NCBI RefSeq assembly: GCF_001485495.1
Contig: NZ_BCNF01000012.1
Span: 62,001-126,000 of the forward strand
Source: Gordonia desulfuricans NBRC 100010
GTDB taxonomy: Bacteria; Actinomycetota; Actinomycetes; Mycobacteriales; Mycobacteriaceae
Length of the DNA stretch: 64,000 bases
Direction of reading: 5' to 3'
Part shown: positions 48,994 to 56,195 of the stretch, piece by piece
Position numbering within the stretch: position 1 is the stretch's first letter
Layout: each line of letters opens with the position of its first letter
Made by a program: the position numbers and the translations under genes
Notes under the pieces: model-generated
Seen by the model: only the letters and a program-made list of their open reading frames with translations
Databases searched by the model: none
What the model was told of the DNA's origin: nothing

Positions 48994-49572
48994 ATGACCA
49001 GTACCGAAAAGGTTCAGCCCCGGCTGAAGACTCGCTACCGCGCCGAGATCAAGGACGCGCTGAACACCGAGTTCGACTACGCCAACGTGATGCAGATCCC
49101 GGGCGTCGTCAAGGTCGTCGTGAACATGGGTGTCGGCGACGCCGCCCGTGACGCCAAGCTGATCAACGGTGCGGTCGCCGACCTCGCCCTGATCACCGGC
49201 CAGAAGCCCGAGATCCGTCGCGCCCGCAAGTCCATCGCACAGTTCAAGCTGCGTGAGGGCATGCCGATCGGCGCCCGCGTCACCCTGCGTGGCGACCGCA
49301 TGTGGGAGTTCCTCGACCGCCTCGTGTCGATCGCCCTGCCGCGTATTCGCGACTTCCGTGGCCTGAGCGACCGTCAGTTCGACGGCAATGGCAACTACAC
49401 CTTCGGCCTGAACGAGCAGTCGATGTTCCACGAGATCAACATCGACAACATCGACCGGCCGCGCGGTATGGACATCACTGTCGTGACCTCTGCCACCACG
49501 GACGACGAAGGCCGGGCGCTGCTGCGTCACCTGGGCTTCCCGTTCAAGGACAACAACAGCAAGGACAACTGA
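48994..49572 (+). CDS. rplE: 50S ribosomal protein L5
   Basis: 192 residues, ATG one base after the rplX stop. It contains [54 protein letters not shown] and the C-terminal [14 protein letters not shown]…[10 protein letters not shown]5 binds 5S rRNA and contacts P-site tRNA. Confidence 0.98.
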   Translation: MTSTEKVQPRLKTRYRAEIKDALNTEFDYANVMQIPGVVKVVVNMGVGDAARDAKLINGAVADLALITGQKPEIRRARKSIAQFKLREGMPIGARVTLRGDRMWEFLDRLVSIALPRIRDFRGLSDRQFDGNGNYTFGLNEQSMFHEINIDNIDRPRGMDITVVTSATTDDEGRALLRHLGFPFKDNNSKDN

Positions 49573-49573
49573 C

Positions 49574-49759
49574 ATGGCAAAGAAGGCTCTGGTCAACAAG
49601 GCCAACAAGAAGCCCAAGTTCGCCGTGCGGGGCTACACCCGGTGCAACAAGTGCGGTCGCCCCCACTCGGTGTACCGCAAGTTCGGCCTGTGCCGTGTGT
49701 GCCTTCGTGAGATGGCGCACGCCGGTGAGCTCCCGGGCGTGCAGAAGTCCAGCTGGTGA
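49574..49759 (+). CDS. rpsZ: 30S ribosomal protein S14, zinc-binding type Z
   Basis: 61 residues, one base after rplE. It keeps the zinc ribbon CNKC…CRVC, so it is the short C+ form; a zinc-free S14 used under zinc limitation, if present, is elsewhere. The usual next gene, rpsH, is absent and a terminator follows, so the block ends here. Confidence 0.97.
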   Translation: MAKKALVNKANKKPKFAVRGYTRCNKCGRPHSVYRKFGLCRVCLREMAHAGELPGVQKSSW

Positions 49760-49794
49760 CTTCGCGCCGCGTCTAGCGGCACACTGATCTGTGC

Positions 49795-49829
49795 GATCGG
49801 CCCCACCTCCCTCGGAGGTGGGGCCGATC
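49795..49829. terminator. Bidirectional hairpin terminator after rpsZ
   Basis: Perfect 16-bp arms (49795-49810 and 49814-49829) with a CTC loop. It lies between convergent rpsZ and the SRPBCC gene and can end both transcripts. Confidence 0.9.
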
Positions 49830-49853
49830 GTGCTTTCGGTGTCCGGCAGTGAT

Positions 49854-50309
49854 TCAGTGCTCGGTCAGCCAGTCGTCGATGAGGTCGGGGATGTCGGCGA
49901 CCGATGCGTTCAGCGAGCGCTGATAGGCGCGGACGACGATCGGATCGGCCATCTTGCCGAAGATGCCGCCGAGGCCCTGCTCGCTGAGCACGTGATAACT
50001 GAACTCGGTGCCGGCCGAGGTCTCGGTGACCTCCGTGGTGATGGTGAACCGGAAGGGCGACTCGGTGGAGCGGAACTCGCTTCCCTTGTCGGCGTCGACG
50101 CGGACGTACTCGCCCTTCCATTTCATCGTGCGGCCGAGAATGCGGGTGGTGCCCTCCCATTTCGTGCCGACTGCGACCGGTCCGTCGGTCAGGGAGCGGA
50201 GTTCGATGGTGCCGGGGGTGAAGTGCATGACGTGGTCGGGCTGGATGCAGTACTCCCAGACGACGTCGACGGGGTGTGCGATGGTGACGGTGGAGCCGGC
50301 TTCGAGCAT
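49854..50309 (-). CDS. SRPBCC (polyketide cyclase/dehydrase-like) protein
   Basis: 151 residues from ATG 50309 (MLEAGSTVTIAHPVDVVWEYC), chosen because the fold starts there and GAGGCG lies upstream; the frame runs further but through a low-complexity repeat. The START-like helix-grip fold is indicated by HPVDVVWEYCIQPDHVMHFTPGTI, a central VGTKWEGTTRILGRTMKWKGEYV and a C-terminal long helix (GGIFGKMADPIVVRAYQRSLNASVADIPDLIDDW). Such proteins bind hydrophobic ligands. Convergent with rpsZ. Confidence 0.85.
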   Translation of the reverse strand: MLEAGSTVTIAHPVDVVWEYCIQPDHVMHFTPGTIELRSLTDGPVAVGTKWEGTTRILGRTMKWKGEYVRVDADKGSEFRSTESPFRFTITTEVTETSAGTEFSYHVLSEQGLGGIFGKMADPIVVRAYQRSLNASVADIPDLIDDWLTEH

Positions 50310-50457
50310 GATGAATCGCCTCGGATGCGAATCGATGACAGTGCGGGTTGCTGTGACATGGTGCGAAGCCCACGCTACGCTAGTCGGTTGCCGATGGGCA
50401 GGTTGATTATTTTGTGTAACAAAGACATTCGCTGTCAACTGGTTGGCCGATGCAATC

Positions 50458-50523
50458 GTGTCGGTGTCGGTGTCGGTGTCGATGTCGGTGTCGGTGTCGG
50501 TGTCGGTCTCGGTCACGGTCACG
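50458..50523. repeat. GTGTCG hexanucleotide microsatellite, 11 units
   Basis: Seven perfect GTGTCG units plus four single-base or double-base variants (ATGTCG, GTCTCG, GTCACG twice). The 429-bp gap between the SRPBCC and thioesterase genes contains this array, a TTTGT-GTA-ACAAA palindrome at 50411-50423 and no gene I can support. Confidence 0.9.
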
Positions 50524-50700
50524 ACCGATCGGCAGGCTTGCGATGCCGAGGGGAGCGCGGATCCGATCGAGGTGGGTGTCGAGCGGGAAGTCGATCACCG
50601 GCAGTTGGAACAGCATTCGCACACCATCGTGCTCGGGCCGGCAGATTGCGACACCTGGTGGTGGGGGAGGGTACGGCGACGGGTGGGTGTCGGCGCCCCG

Positions 50701-50730
50701 TTGTCGCCGGACTATGACGGGCTGCATAGT
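50701..50730 (+). promoter_or_regulatory. Promoter of a leaderless thioesterase transcript
   Basis: TTGTCG (50701-50706), 18-bp spacer, CATAGT (50725-50730). The expected start of transcription is at or one base before the ATG at 50739, and no ribosome-binding sequence is present, which fits leaderless translation. Confidence 0.4.
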
Positions 50731-50738
50731 ATGGCCGC

Positions 50739-51548
50739 ATGACGGTTATCGAGAGCGGAGTGCCCAGGGTGTCATTGGCCGAGGCCCTTGCGGACTTCCA
50801 TCCGGACGCCGAGTTCGCGATCCCGCTGGGATGGACCCAGGGGCGCACGGCCTACGGGGGCCTCACCGCGGCGCTCGCGGTCGCGGCTGCCCAGCGAACC
50901 GACGGAGTCGTGCTCCCCCAGCTGCGTGCCGCGCAGTTCGCGTTCACGGCGCCCGCCGCCTCCTCGATGACCGTGAGTGCGCGCCGTCTACGCGAGGGTC
51001 GATCGGTGACGAGTGTGGGGGTCGAGACGCGCAGTGGCGATTCGATTGCTGCACACGCGACCCTGATCTTCTCCGCTCCGCGCGACAGCGCCGTCGAGCA
51101 CGATCGGATCGCGCGGCCCGACGTCGCCGGCCCCGATGACTGCCCTGGCCTCGACGGATCGTCGTCGATGCAGCCGTCGTTCGCCGGCAACTTCGAACGC
51201 CGCGTGGCCGGTGGCGCGATGCCGGTGACAGGTACCGAAGTCCCCGAGATCATCTGGTGGGTACGCCACCGCGACGCCTCGGGGGTGGACCCGTCGGTCG
51301 CGCTCGTCGCACTCGGCGACAGTCTCCCGCCCGCGGCGATGACCGCGTTCTCGGATGTGGCGCCGATCAGTACGGTGCTGTGGTCGATCGACGTCTGCGA
51401 CGAGATCGCCGATGCCGCCGGGTGGTTCTTGCTGCGCTCGTCGAGCATCGTGTCACGAGGCGGCTACTCCTATCAGTCGATGGAGGCGTGGGATGTGCAG
51501 GGGCGCCTGGTGATGACCGGAACCCAGACGGTCGCGATCTTCGCCTGA
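50739..51548 (+). CDS. Acyl-CoA thioesterase, TesB-like double hotdog
   Basis: 269 residues, ATG 50739. It shows FAIPLGWTQGRTAYGGLTAALAVAAA (first hotdog, with the WxQGRxxYGG motif), VSARRLREGRSVTSVGVETRSGDSIAAHATLIF, and a second half FSDVAPISTVLWSIDV…WFLLRSSSIVSRGGYSYQSMEAWDVQGRLVMTGTQTVAIF. It should hydrolyse acyl-CoA thioesters. It stands alone. Confidence 0.87.
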   Translation: MTVIESGVPRVSLAEALADFHPDAEFAIPLGWTQGRTAYGGLTAALAVAAAQRTDGVVLPQLRAAQFAFTAPAASSMTVSARRLREGRSVTSVGVETRSGDSIAAHATLIFSAPRDSAVEHDRIARPDVAGPDDCPGLDGSSSMQPSFAGNFERRVAGGAMPVTGTEVPEIIWWVRHRDASGVDPSVALVALGDSLPPAAMTAFSDVAPISTVLWSIDVCDEIADAAGWFLLRSSSIVSRGGYSYQSMEAWDVQGRLVMTGTQTVAIFA

Positions 51549-51817
51549 GCGGTCGCGCGCTCTCGCTCGCAGGCCGGCGTCGCCGCTGCGTCATCGCCGC
51601 CGATCCTCTGTCGCCCCGCCGCTGTGACGGCGAGAGCCGACGATCCACGCGATTGCCCCGGCTCGGTCGTGATCCGGGTTGACCAGTTCTTGACCGTTGC
51701 TTGTACCCAGACTTACTGGAGTGTTCTCACGGCTGATCCTCAGGCTGCACATAGGTTTTCGCGGTTGTGTGTGAGTCGCCGGCGCCGGCCGGGAACGAGT
51801 ACGGGAAGAGGTCGAGA

Positions 51818-52234
51818 ATGTCGAAGAGTTCGCGAAGTGTGAGGCGGCGGCTGACGGTCGCCGTCGCCGGACTGGCGATCGCAGGTGCGATCGGGGGCAC
51901 CGGTATCGCCGGTGCCGCCCCCACGACTCCACCGGCGCCGCATCACGCCTACGGAACATCCTGCACGGTGGGGCAGGTGGAAAAGGCGCTCTCGGCGCAG
52001 GATCCGCATCTGTGGCAGCAGATCAACTCTCATCCGAAGCTCAAGAAGCACTTCGAGGAGATGCTCCTGTTGTCTCCCGCGCAACGAAAGGAGCTGCGGG
52101 ACAAGGAGCGTCATGACCATCCGAACCGGTCGGCGGTGGTCGGGTTCCGACACGATCGTGGTGCCGGTGCGCAGCAGCGAAAGGCCACACACCAGGCCGT
52201 CGAGAAGGCACTGCACACCTGCAGCAGGTACTGA
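51818..52234 (+). CDS. Secreted hemophore-related (Rv0203-like) protein
   Basis: 138 residues, start ATG 51818 chosen for AAGAGG upstream and for the signal peptide: basic MSKSSRSVRRR, hydrophobic VAVAGLAIAGAIGG, cleavage near GAA-AP at about residue 33. The mature domain begins with CTVGQVEKALSAQDPHLWQQINSHPKLKKHFEEMLLLSPAQRKEL and ends with a second Cys near the C-terminus, the helical, two-cysteine hemophore-like fold. Family members bind heme outside the cell. His-rich stretches (HDHPNRS, FRHDRG) might serve as ligands. No iron box was found upstream. Confidence 0.8.
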   Translation: MSKSSRSVRRRLTVAVAGLAIAGAIGGTGIAGAAPTTPPAPHHAYGTSCTVGQVEKALSAQDPHLWQQINSHPKLKKHFEEMLLLSPAQRKELRDKERHDHPNRSAVVGFRHDRGAGAQQRKATHQAVEKALHTCSRY

Positions 52235-52287
52235 CATCCTGCGGCGGGACATTCAGGTCGTGCGGACTCCGAACCACCGGACCGGAC

Positions 52288-53184
52288 TCAACCGACGTGT
52301 GCGGTGTCGGTGTACGCGCCGGCCTCGATGTCCTCGATCAGGGTGCGTCCCACCGGGGTCCAGCCGAGCAGGTCCTGCGTCCGTGCACTCGACGCGGGTA
52401 GGTCCGCGCCGAACAGTGTGCCGATGAATCCGGCTTGTTCGGTGGCGTGTTCGGCGGTGACCGAGCGGCTGGGGACGCCGATGCTATGGCCGATCGCCTC
52501 GGCGATGGTCCGGGTGGGTATGCCCTCCTCGCCGACGGCCTGTATGACCGACCCGGCCGGTGCCTTCTCCAGCGCCAGCCGGGTCATGGTCGCGACATCG
52601 CTGCGATGCACTGCAGGCCAACGGTTCTCGCCGGTACCCACATATCCGGAATGGCCGGCCTGGCGTGCGACGTCGGTGAGTTGGGCGACGAATCCGTGAT
52701 CGCCCGTGCCGTGCACGGTGGGGGCGAAGCGTAACGCCGCCGTCCGGACTCCGCGTTCGGCGGCGGGCAGGATCTGTGCCTCGACGCTTCCACGGGGGCT
52801 TGCCGCGCTGGTGTCGAGTTCGGTGGCGATCTTCGATCCGCCCAGCAACGGGATACCCGACGCGAACAGCAACGGTCGGTCGCTGCCGGCCAGCGTGTCG
52901 CAGAACATGTGCAGGACGGCCAGGTCGGTCTCGATCGAGGTGGCCATCCGGGTGAAGTCGTGGATGAAGGCGAGATGGACGACACCGTCGGCGGAGGCCG
53001 CGGCATGCCGGAGCACATCGAGATCGGCGAGACTGCCGCGCACGGCCTGTGCGCCGGTGGCGGTCAGTGCCCGGACGCCGGCGTCGGATCGGGCGAGTCC
53101 GACCACGTCATGGCCCGCATCGACGAGTTCTGGAACGACGGCCGAGCCGACCCAGCCGGTGGCGCCGGTGACGAATACGCGCAT
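52288..53184 (-). CDS. NAD(P)-dependent SDR/epimerase-like protein
   Basis: 298 residues, ATG 53184 with GAGGAG upstream: MRVFVTGATGWVGSAVVPELVDAGHDVVGLARS. TGATGWVG (residues 6-13) is the dinucleotide-binding loop of extended SDRs. A catalytic YxxxK is not seen; the serine region LLFASGIPLLGG is followed by no Tyr-Lys pair, so it is an atypical SDR (NmrA/DUF-like epimerase group). It is divergent from a TetR gene with two operators between them, so it is the probable target of that repressor. Confidence 0.85.
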   Translation of the reverse strand: MRVFVTGATGWVGSAVVPELVDAGHDVVGLARSDAGVRALTATGAQAVRGSLADLDVLRHAAASADGVVHLAFIHDFTRMATSIETDLAVLHMFCDTLAGSDRPLLFASGIPLLGGSKIATELDTSAASPRGSVEAQILPAAERGVRTAALRFAPTVHGTGDHGFVAQLTDVARQAGHSGYVGTGENRWPAVHRSDVATMTRLALEKAPAGSVIQAVGEEGIPTRTIAEAIGHSIGVPSRSVTAEHATEQAGFIGTLFGADLPASSARTQDLLGWTPVGRTLIEDIEAGAYTDTAHVG

Positions 53185-53262
53185 TGGTGACTCCTCTGTG
53201 GGAACGGGAACAGGATTGGTGCTGCGATCGTCGGTGATCGATCGGCAGCGCAGCGATGCTGC

Positions 53263-53281
53263 GATGTCAGTTTCTGACATC
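53263..53281. promoter_or_regulatory. TetR operator 1, perfect palindrome
   Basis: GATGTCAG-TTT-CTGACATC, perfect 8-bp arms, in the 146-bp divergent region between the SDR and TetR genes. Near-copy at 53297-53315. Confidence 0.75.
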
Positions 53282-53296
53282 ATCGACGGTAGCACC

Positions 53297-53315
53297 GATG
53301 TCAGAAACTGTCATC
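53297..53315. promoter_or_regulatory. TetR operator 2 overlapping the regulator promoter
   Basis: GATGTCAG-AAA-CTGTCATC, one mismatch in the arms, centred 34 bp from operator 1 and just before a TATTAT -10 box (53319-53324). This position predicts autorepression of the TetR gene. Confidence 0.7.
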
Positions 53316-53330
53316 ACCTATTATTCGTCC

Positions 53331-53888
53331 ATGGGACGTTGGGAGCCGGACACGCGCACCCGCATGGCGAGCGCGGCCGTCGAGCTGTTCGCCGAGCGAG
53401 GTTTCGATCAGACGACCGCCGGTGACATCGCCACGCGGGCCGGGGTCACCGAGCGCACCTTCTTCCGGCACTTCGCCGACAAGCGTGAAGTGTTGTTCGA
53501 CGGGAGCAACACCCTGCAGGGCGTGGTGCTCGCGGCGATGGACTCATGCCCGCGGGGTCTACCGGGGATCGAGGTGGTGGCCACCGCATTCGCCGCGACG
53601 GCCGACTTCTTCGATGGACGTGTCGATTACGCGCTGCGGCGTGCTGCCGTGATCGACGCCAGTGGCAGCCTGCGCGAGCGGGAACTGCGCAAGCTCGACA
53701 TGCTCGCCGACGCCGTGGCGGCACGTCTGGAGGAGCGGGGAACGCCCGCGGGGCCTGCCGCCGTGATCGCCGAGGTCGGGGTGGCGGTCTTCAAGGTCGC
53801 CTTTGCACAGTGGGTGTCCGCGGGTGCTGTGCGGTCGCTCGGCACCTATGTCGAGGACGCCGTCGCGGACCTGCGGTCTGCGATGTGA
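53331..53888 (+). CDS. TetR family transcriptional regulator
   Basis: 185 residues. ATG 53331 is chosen because TATTAT ends 6 bp upstream and would start transcription at this codon; an earlier ATG at 53298 falls inside operator 2. The N-terminal HTH is TRMASAAVELFAERGFDQTTAGDIATRAGVTERTFFRHFADKREVLF. The C-terminal ligand domain is unremarkable. It faces the SDR gene and probably represses it and itself. Confidence 0.9.
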   Translation: MGRWEPDTRTRMASAAVELFAERGFDQTTAGDIATRAGVTERTFFRHFADKREVLFDGSNTLQGVVLAAMDSCPRGLPGIEVVATAFAATADFFDGRVDYALRRAAVIDASGSLRERELRKLDMLADAVAARLEERGTPAGPAAVIAEVGVAVFKVAFAQWVSAGAVRSLGTYVEDAVADLRSAM

Positions 53889-53957
53889 GACAAGGTGCGC
53901 GCGGCGTGCTGACAGGCGCGCGTCCCCTCGATGCGGCGCCGCCGGGGCGAGAGCGGT

Positions 53958-55424
53958 TCAGCGCCCCAGGAATCCGCCGAGCATGCCGCCGACACCGGCC
54001 TGATCACCGCTGCCGCTGCCGCCGATCATGCCGCGGCGGGGGAGTTCGGACGGTTGCACGACGACGAATCCGTGGCCGGCGAACGCCAGGGTGAACCGCT
54101 CACCGGTGCTGCGGCCGATCAGGGTGCCGAGGTTGAACGAGTCGTTGGACTTCACCGAGGTCTGCAGGCTCGACGACCAGGCCACGGCGGCCTGCGGGTC
54201 GGCGTAGGTGGCGGAGTCGACGTTGAGCACCACCGGCGATCCGTCGGTGGTGATCGCGATCCGGCCACGGCCGGTGAACACGCAGTTGAACATGCCGGCG
54301 TTGCTCATCGACCCGGCGCCGTGCACGCGCCGGACGTCGTAGTGCAGCGACGGGTCGAAGGCGAGCACGTTGGCACCGTTGATGGTCAGTCCGTCGGAAC
54401 CGTCGAGATCGATCAGGTGCACCTCCGACGCGGCGTCGGCGAGGAACAGGTCGCCACGACCGGTCACCTTCATCAGCGGGACGCCCTCACCGGACATCGC
54501 CTGCCGCATCATGCGGCCGAACCCGCCCGAACCAAGGGCCTCGAACTTGAGGTCGCCCTGGTAGGCGACCATCGATCCCGCGCGGGCCATGATCTCGCCG
54601 TTGAGGCCCACCCGGCACATCTTGCTGCCCTGCTTCTGGATGCCGATCCCGTCGACCTCGGCGTGGCTGGGGGCGAACAGGTCACTGTGCATGGAGACTC
54701 CCGGAGGCGGTGAGACGGGTGCTGGGCGAACGGGCGCGGGGCCGCGGGGCGTGGGGGTGGGGCCGGGTGCACTCGACACGGAGGGGGTGGAGGCGGGTGA
54801 CGTGGACACGGTCGGCGCCGGCCCGTGGGGTGTGGACGGTGCCGGGGTGGGTGTCGGTGGGGTGGGCGGCGGTGGCCACGGCTGGGGATCGGCCATCCGT
54901 GGCGAGTGGCCGGGCGGAGGGGGATCGTCCTCGACGTCGATTCCGAACGCTGTTGCCAGACCGGTCAACCCGGTGTCGTAACCCTGGCCGACGGCGCGGA
55001 CCTTCCATGCGCCCGAGCGCCGGTAGATCTCGAGACAGACCACCGCGGACTCGCTCGTCAGCCCGGGTGGGGTGAAGCCCAGCGGCTCCCCGCCCGACGG
55101 TGAGCTGACCGACGCCTCGAGGGTGCCCGCGGTGGCGAAGGCGGTGGGTCCGGTGCCGTCGAGGCTCGCGGCGATCGCCACCGTCTCGATGTCGGCGGGC
55201 AGGCGGGCGGTGTCGACGGTGATCACGTCCACCGGTCCCTCGGAACGGTAGGAGACGCCGGGTCCGGAGGGCTGGTTGTAGAAGATGAAGTCGGCATCGG
55301 ACCGGACGCGCCCGGCTGCGGTGAGCAGCACCGCCGATGTGTTCACCGGTGACACCGAGCGCACCGACACCGCCACGACGGTGCCGGGCAGCACGGTGTT
55401 CTCACCGGGTGCCAGTTGCCTCAT
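53958..55424 (-). CDS. TerD-AIM24 fusion protein
   Basis: 488 residues, start ATG 55424 (MRQLAPGENTVLPG). Residues about 1-185 form a TerD domain (SADFIFYNQP-type: SDADFIFYNQPSGPGVSY, VCLEIYRRSGAWKVRAVGQGYDTGLTGLA), a Ca2+-binding fold of stress and tellurite-resistance systems. A Pro/Thr/Ser-rich linker of about 80 residues follows. Residues about 265-485 form an AIM24/TIGR00266 beta-helix domain (MCRVGLNGEIMARAGSMVAYQGDLKFE…). The two are normally found as separate neighbours. A 43-bp gap to the DUF4262 gene suggests one operon. The role is inferred stress or envelope related. Confidence 0.88.
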   Translation of the reverse strand: MRQLAPGENTVLPGTVVAVSVRSVSPVNTSAVLLTAAGRVRSDADFIFYNQPSGPGVSYRSEGPVDVITVDTARLPADIETVAIAASLDGTGPTAFATAGTLEASVSSPSGGEPLGFTPPGLTSESAVVCLEIYRRSGAWKVRAVGQGYDTGLTGLATAFGIDVEDDPPPPGHSPRMADPQPWPPPPTPPTPTPAPSTPHGPAPTVSTSPASTPSVSSAPGPTPTPRGPAPVRPAPVSPPPGVSMHSDLFAPSHAEVDGIGIQKQGSKMCRVGLNGEIMARAGSMVAYQGDLKFEALGSGGFGRMMRQAMSGEGVPLMKVTGRGDLFLADAASEVHLIDLDGSDGLTINGANVLAFDPSLHYDVRRVHGAGSMSNAGMFNCVFTGRGRIAITTDGSPVVLNVDSATYADPQAAVAWSSSLQTSVKSNDSFNLGTLIGRSTGERFTLAFAGHGFVVVQPSELPRRGMIGGSGSGDQAGVGGMLGGFLGR

Positions 55425-55467
55425 GCCCACATCACGCACTCCATTGTGCCGAATTTCGAGCAGACGA

Positions 55468-56070
55468 TCATTCGCGCGGCGTACGACGTCGGGCGGCCCG
55501 TCGCTGCGCCCGATTGGCGCCGAGTACGGTCCGCTGACCACGCACGAACCCTCCGTCGGCGCGCGGGACCCCCTTCACCGGCTGCTGCATCGGTCGCAGG
55601 GTGTATCCCGCCTCCCACGGGAAGGTGCCCAGCTCGTCGGCCCAGACCACCTGCAGCGCGGGCAGATCGGGGAACAACTCGTTGGAGATGAGCAGATCCG
55701 ACTTGTCGACCACCTCGATCAGGCGGATCGGTGCATCGAACGTGCCGGTCAGATCGATGGCGACCTCGCGATCGACCAGCGCCTTCCCATCGTGGCGGTG
55801 CAACAGGTGGCCAAGGGTGTTGAGGACGACGGTGGCGGTCCGCGAGTCGAGTCCGTAGACCACGAGCTCGGGGATGTCGTGCAGCCCCAACCCGGAGGTG
55901 TAGGCGAACGCGCACAGCGGCGGCACACAGTCGGCGCGGCCGCACGTGCAGGCGTCACCGACCGCGGTCACCGCCCAGCCGGCCCGGCGGATGGTGTCGA
56001 TGGTTCCACGGACCAGCGGGTCGGGATGCCACCGCGGAAGTCCGGCGATGGCAGCTGCGTGATCGGCCAT
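55468..56070 (-). CDS. DUF4262 domain protein
   Basis: 200 residues, ATG 56070 with AAAGGAG 7 nt upstream. It reads IRRAGWAVTAVGDACTCGRADC…FAYTSGLGLHDIPELVVYGLDSRTATVVLNTLGHLL, the DUF4262 signature. The C-terminal 20 residues are very basic (NRAQRRAARRRTPR), which may bind nucleic acid. Function is not known. It lies between the ATPase operon (126 bp upstream) and TerD-AIM24, on the same strand, and could belong to either. Confidence 0.8.
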   Translation of the reverse strand: MADHAAAIAGLPRWHPDPLVRGTIDTIRRAGWAVTAVGDACTCGRADCVPPLCAFAYTSGLGLHDIPELVVYGLDSRTATVVLNTLGHLLHRHDGKALVDREVAIDLTGTFDAPIRLIEVVDKSDLLISNELFPDLPALQVVWADELGTFPWEAGYTLRPMQQPVKGVPRADGGFVRGQRTVLGANRAQRRAARRRTPRE

Positions 56071-56195
56071 GGGTCGCTCCTTTGTTCGAGGTGCCTCCAT
56101 GACAGCACGGGGGTCCGACACGTTCGGGCCGGTGGCTGAGCGCGGTTCACACCCGTCGGACTGAGGATGGATCTCCGGGCCACCGATGCCTCGTG

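Noticed and set aside
50310-50522. N-terminal extension of the SRPBCC protein with a Thr-Asp repeat
   Set aside because: It is only the translated GTGTCG microsatellite; the fold starts at ATG 50309.
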